A stretch of DNA of 6,372 bases, taken from assembly GCA_900553295.1 (NCBI GenBank), contig USCR01000136.1, forward strand, positions 1 to 6,372. The letters are read 5' to 3'. Position 1 is the stretch's first letter; each line of letters opens with the position of its first letter. This document shows, in pieces, positions 4,945 to 6,372 of the stretch. This stretch comes from an uncultured Eubacteriales bacterium (GTDB lineage Bacteria; Bacillota; Clostridia; Christensenellales; Aristaeellaceae). The position numbers and the translations under genes are program-made. Below the pieces are notes generated by a model. The model was not told where the DNA came from. It ran no database searches and saw only the letters and a program-made list of their open reading frames with translations.

Positions 4945-6372
4945 TTATTCCGCCGCCTGGGTGTCAAAGGCGGTAATGTAGTACACGCTTTCCTGAATGA
5001 GCATTTCCCCTGCGCCGGGCAGGTCCTCCGCGGGCAGGAACTCCCGGTCCTCGTCCAGGTAAGGGGCCAGGCGCTTCTTGCCCGTGCGGAACACCAGGCG
5101 CTCTACCGTGGCGGCGCTGTTGAAGAACTTCCAGGTCATCTTCTCCCCGCCGTTCATTGAGAAGCTCACGGTCCGCTCCACGCAGTCCACATCCCAGACC
5201 ATGTCCAGCTCGCCTCCGTACACGCCGGCCACGGTGAAGCCGTTGCCGTGCTTGAGCTTCAGCGTCCGGTCGGAATCCAGGATGACGCGGTAAACGCACA
5301 CGCCACGGCCATCGGTGAGGTCAATCTCCAGGCGGCCGAAGTAATTCTGCCGGGGCAGCACCGCCGCATGGATGCGCACCTTCTCGCTCTCGGGGAACAC
5401 GCGAGTGGCGCAGGCATAGTCATAGGGGTCTTTGCTGCGCAGGCGCAGGGCATTGCGGTCCGGGCTGCCAGGCTCGTGGATGGTCTCCAGGGATACGCGG
5501 CTCCATACCCCGCTGTATACGTTCCATCCCGGTACAAACATCCGGGGCGTCATGGCCTGGAAGTCATCATGGACATGCTCCGTCACGCGGCCGCTAATGG
5601 GCGCCGGCACCCGGGAAACCCAGATGTCCTCCTTGTTCACCGAATAGGTGAGGTACATGGCGCCATCCGGCGCCACGGCCCCGGCTTCCAGCCCGCGAAT
5701 GTAGTTGGGGCCGCAGTCCCGCCAGAAGCCCCAATACCGCTGGGGCGGCACTTCCCCGTGGACGCACAGCATGTCCCGAAAAACAATGCCATCCTCGCTG
5801 GTGACCACCGCCAGGGGCCAGCGGTGGCAGGAATCCGTGTTGGGGTTGTAGCACAGGGCATAGCGCCCGTCCGGGGTACGTTCGCCCCAGATTTTTCCAC
5901 CGCTCATCACCAGGGAGGGGGAAATCTTCACAGGCGCCCAGGTTTTTCCCCCATCCTCGCTGATGGATACCCTGGATTTTTTCCACAGACCCACCAGGCG
6001 ACCGTCAGGCAGCTGATAGTAATTAAAGGCTTCGCCGCCGCCTCGAATGGCGAAGAAGTCCTCCGCCGGATAGTCCCGGTTCTCTTCCCACCATTGCAGC
6101 ACGGTCAGCTTGTCCGCCAGGAGCTCGTCCACCGCGGCCACAAAGCCGGCGTCCGGGCTGTCTTGATAGTAAGGGAAGCGGCAAGTTTCCCGGTTATAGC
6201 CGCAACGGGTGCTGTACAGCGCCATGTAGATTGGGCCAAAGCTACCGTCCGCATAGATTTCCCGCACAGCCCGGCCGATACCGTTGCCCACGCAAGGCAT
6301 GGTGAATACTTCGGGGGACAGCCCGTAGAAGCCCAGCGCCAGCAGCCGGCCATCCTTGGCGATATAGAAATT
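4945..6372 (-). CDS. Sialidase-like beta-propeller enzyme with C-terminal concanavalin-like domain, 5'-truncated
   Basis: The reading frame runs off the right edge, so only the last 475 residues are visible; the Met codon at 6300 is internal and 24 more in-frame residues precede it. The visible part begins with propeller-like strands (KDGRLLALGFYG). A clear Asp box, SEDGGKTW, lies at visible residues 138-145, and a weaker copy, SEDGIVF, at 192-198. The segment YSVNKEDIWVSRVP follows at 243-256. Residues about 304-430 form a strand-rich region (NALRLRSKDPYDYA through LVFRTG) resembling a concanavalin-like lectin or LamG domain. Proteins like this are often annotated exo-alpha-sialidase, but related propellers include uronate-linked rhamnosidases and lyases (GH145/PL27 type). 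Signal peptide status cannot be judged. It heads the visible operon, 24 bases before the aldolase, and probably supplies that pathway with its sugar. Propeller call is good; specificity is uncertain. Confidence 0.78.
   Translation of the reverse strand, partial: NFYIAKDGRLLALGFYGLSPEVFTMPCVGNGIGRAVREIYADGSFGPIYMALYSTRCGYNRETCRFPYYQDSPDAGFVAAVDELLADKLTVLQWWEENRDYPAEDFFAIRGGGEAFNYYQLPDGRLVGLWKKSRVSISEDGGKTWAPVKISPSLVMSGGKIWGERTPDGRYALCYNPNTDSCHRWPLAVVTSEDGIVFRDMLCVHGEVPPQRYWGFWRDCGPNYIRGLEAGAVAPDGAMYLTYSVNKEDIWVSRVPAPISGRVTEHVHDDFQAMTPRMFVPGWNVYSGVWSRVSLETIHEPGSPDRNALRLRSKDPYDYACATRVFPESEKVRIHAAVLPRQNYFGRLEIDLTDGRGVCVYRVILDSDRTLKLKHGNGFTVAGVYGGELDMVWDVDCVERTVSFSMNGGEKMTWKFFNSAATVERLVFRTGKKRLAPYLDEDREFLPAEDLPGAGEMLIQESVYYITAFDTQAAE

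Noticed and set aside
3634..5160. Long open frame of about 508 codons on the + strand
   Set aside because: It lies antisense to the aldolase and esterase genes, has no ribosome site, and its translation is low-complexity (Gly/Gln/His/Ala rich) with no domain. It is an effect of GC-rich codon bias in the real genes.

Overview
The window looks like chromosomal DNA from a GC-rich (about 60% by eye) member of the Clostridia/Firmicutes, probably a gut or rumen carbohydrate degrader. Reasons: strong AGGAGG-type ribosome binding sites before nearly every gene, short gene spacings, a classic U-tract terminator, and protein families common in that group (WYL regulators, MmcQ/DUF3795, GyrI-like proteins, BNR-type beta-propeller enzymes beside DHDPS-family aldolases). 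The genus cannot be named from the sequence. Seven protein genes fill almost the whole window. No tRNA, rRNA, CRISPR array, insertion sequence or phage gene was seen, and no gene-free stretch exceeds about 150 bases.

Left part, + strand (1-1930): a tight three-gene set. It starts with the C-terminal part of a WYL-domain transcriptional regulator cut by the window edge. Next is a fusion of an MmcQ/YjbR domain to a cysteine-rich DUF3795 domain, then a GyrI-like small-molecule-binding protein of the subgroup related to cyclopropanoid hydrolases. The gaps are 12 and 23 bases, so they are probably cotranscribed. A regulated response to DNA-damaging or other toxic small molecules is a reasonable but unproven reading.

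Middle (1931-2074): the convergent junction between the two operons. It holds one A-tract/stem/T-tract hairpin (1966-2003) that can terminate transcription from both directions.

Right part, - strand (6372 down to 2075): a four-gene catabolic operon read right to left. It encodes a large beta-propeller (sialidase-like) enzyme with a C-terminal concanavalin-like domain (5' end outside the window), a DHDPS/N-acetylneuraminate lyase family aldolase, an alpha/beta-hydrolase esterase and an SGNH/GDSL esterase. The set fits release of an acidic sugar from a glycan, removal of O-acyl groups, and aldol cleavage of a 2-keto-3-deoxy acid. The aldolase pocket differs from true sialic acid lyase and the propeller is not a clear sialidase, so the substrate may be a sialic-acid-like or plant/algal uronic sugar rather than Neu5Ac.
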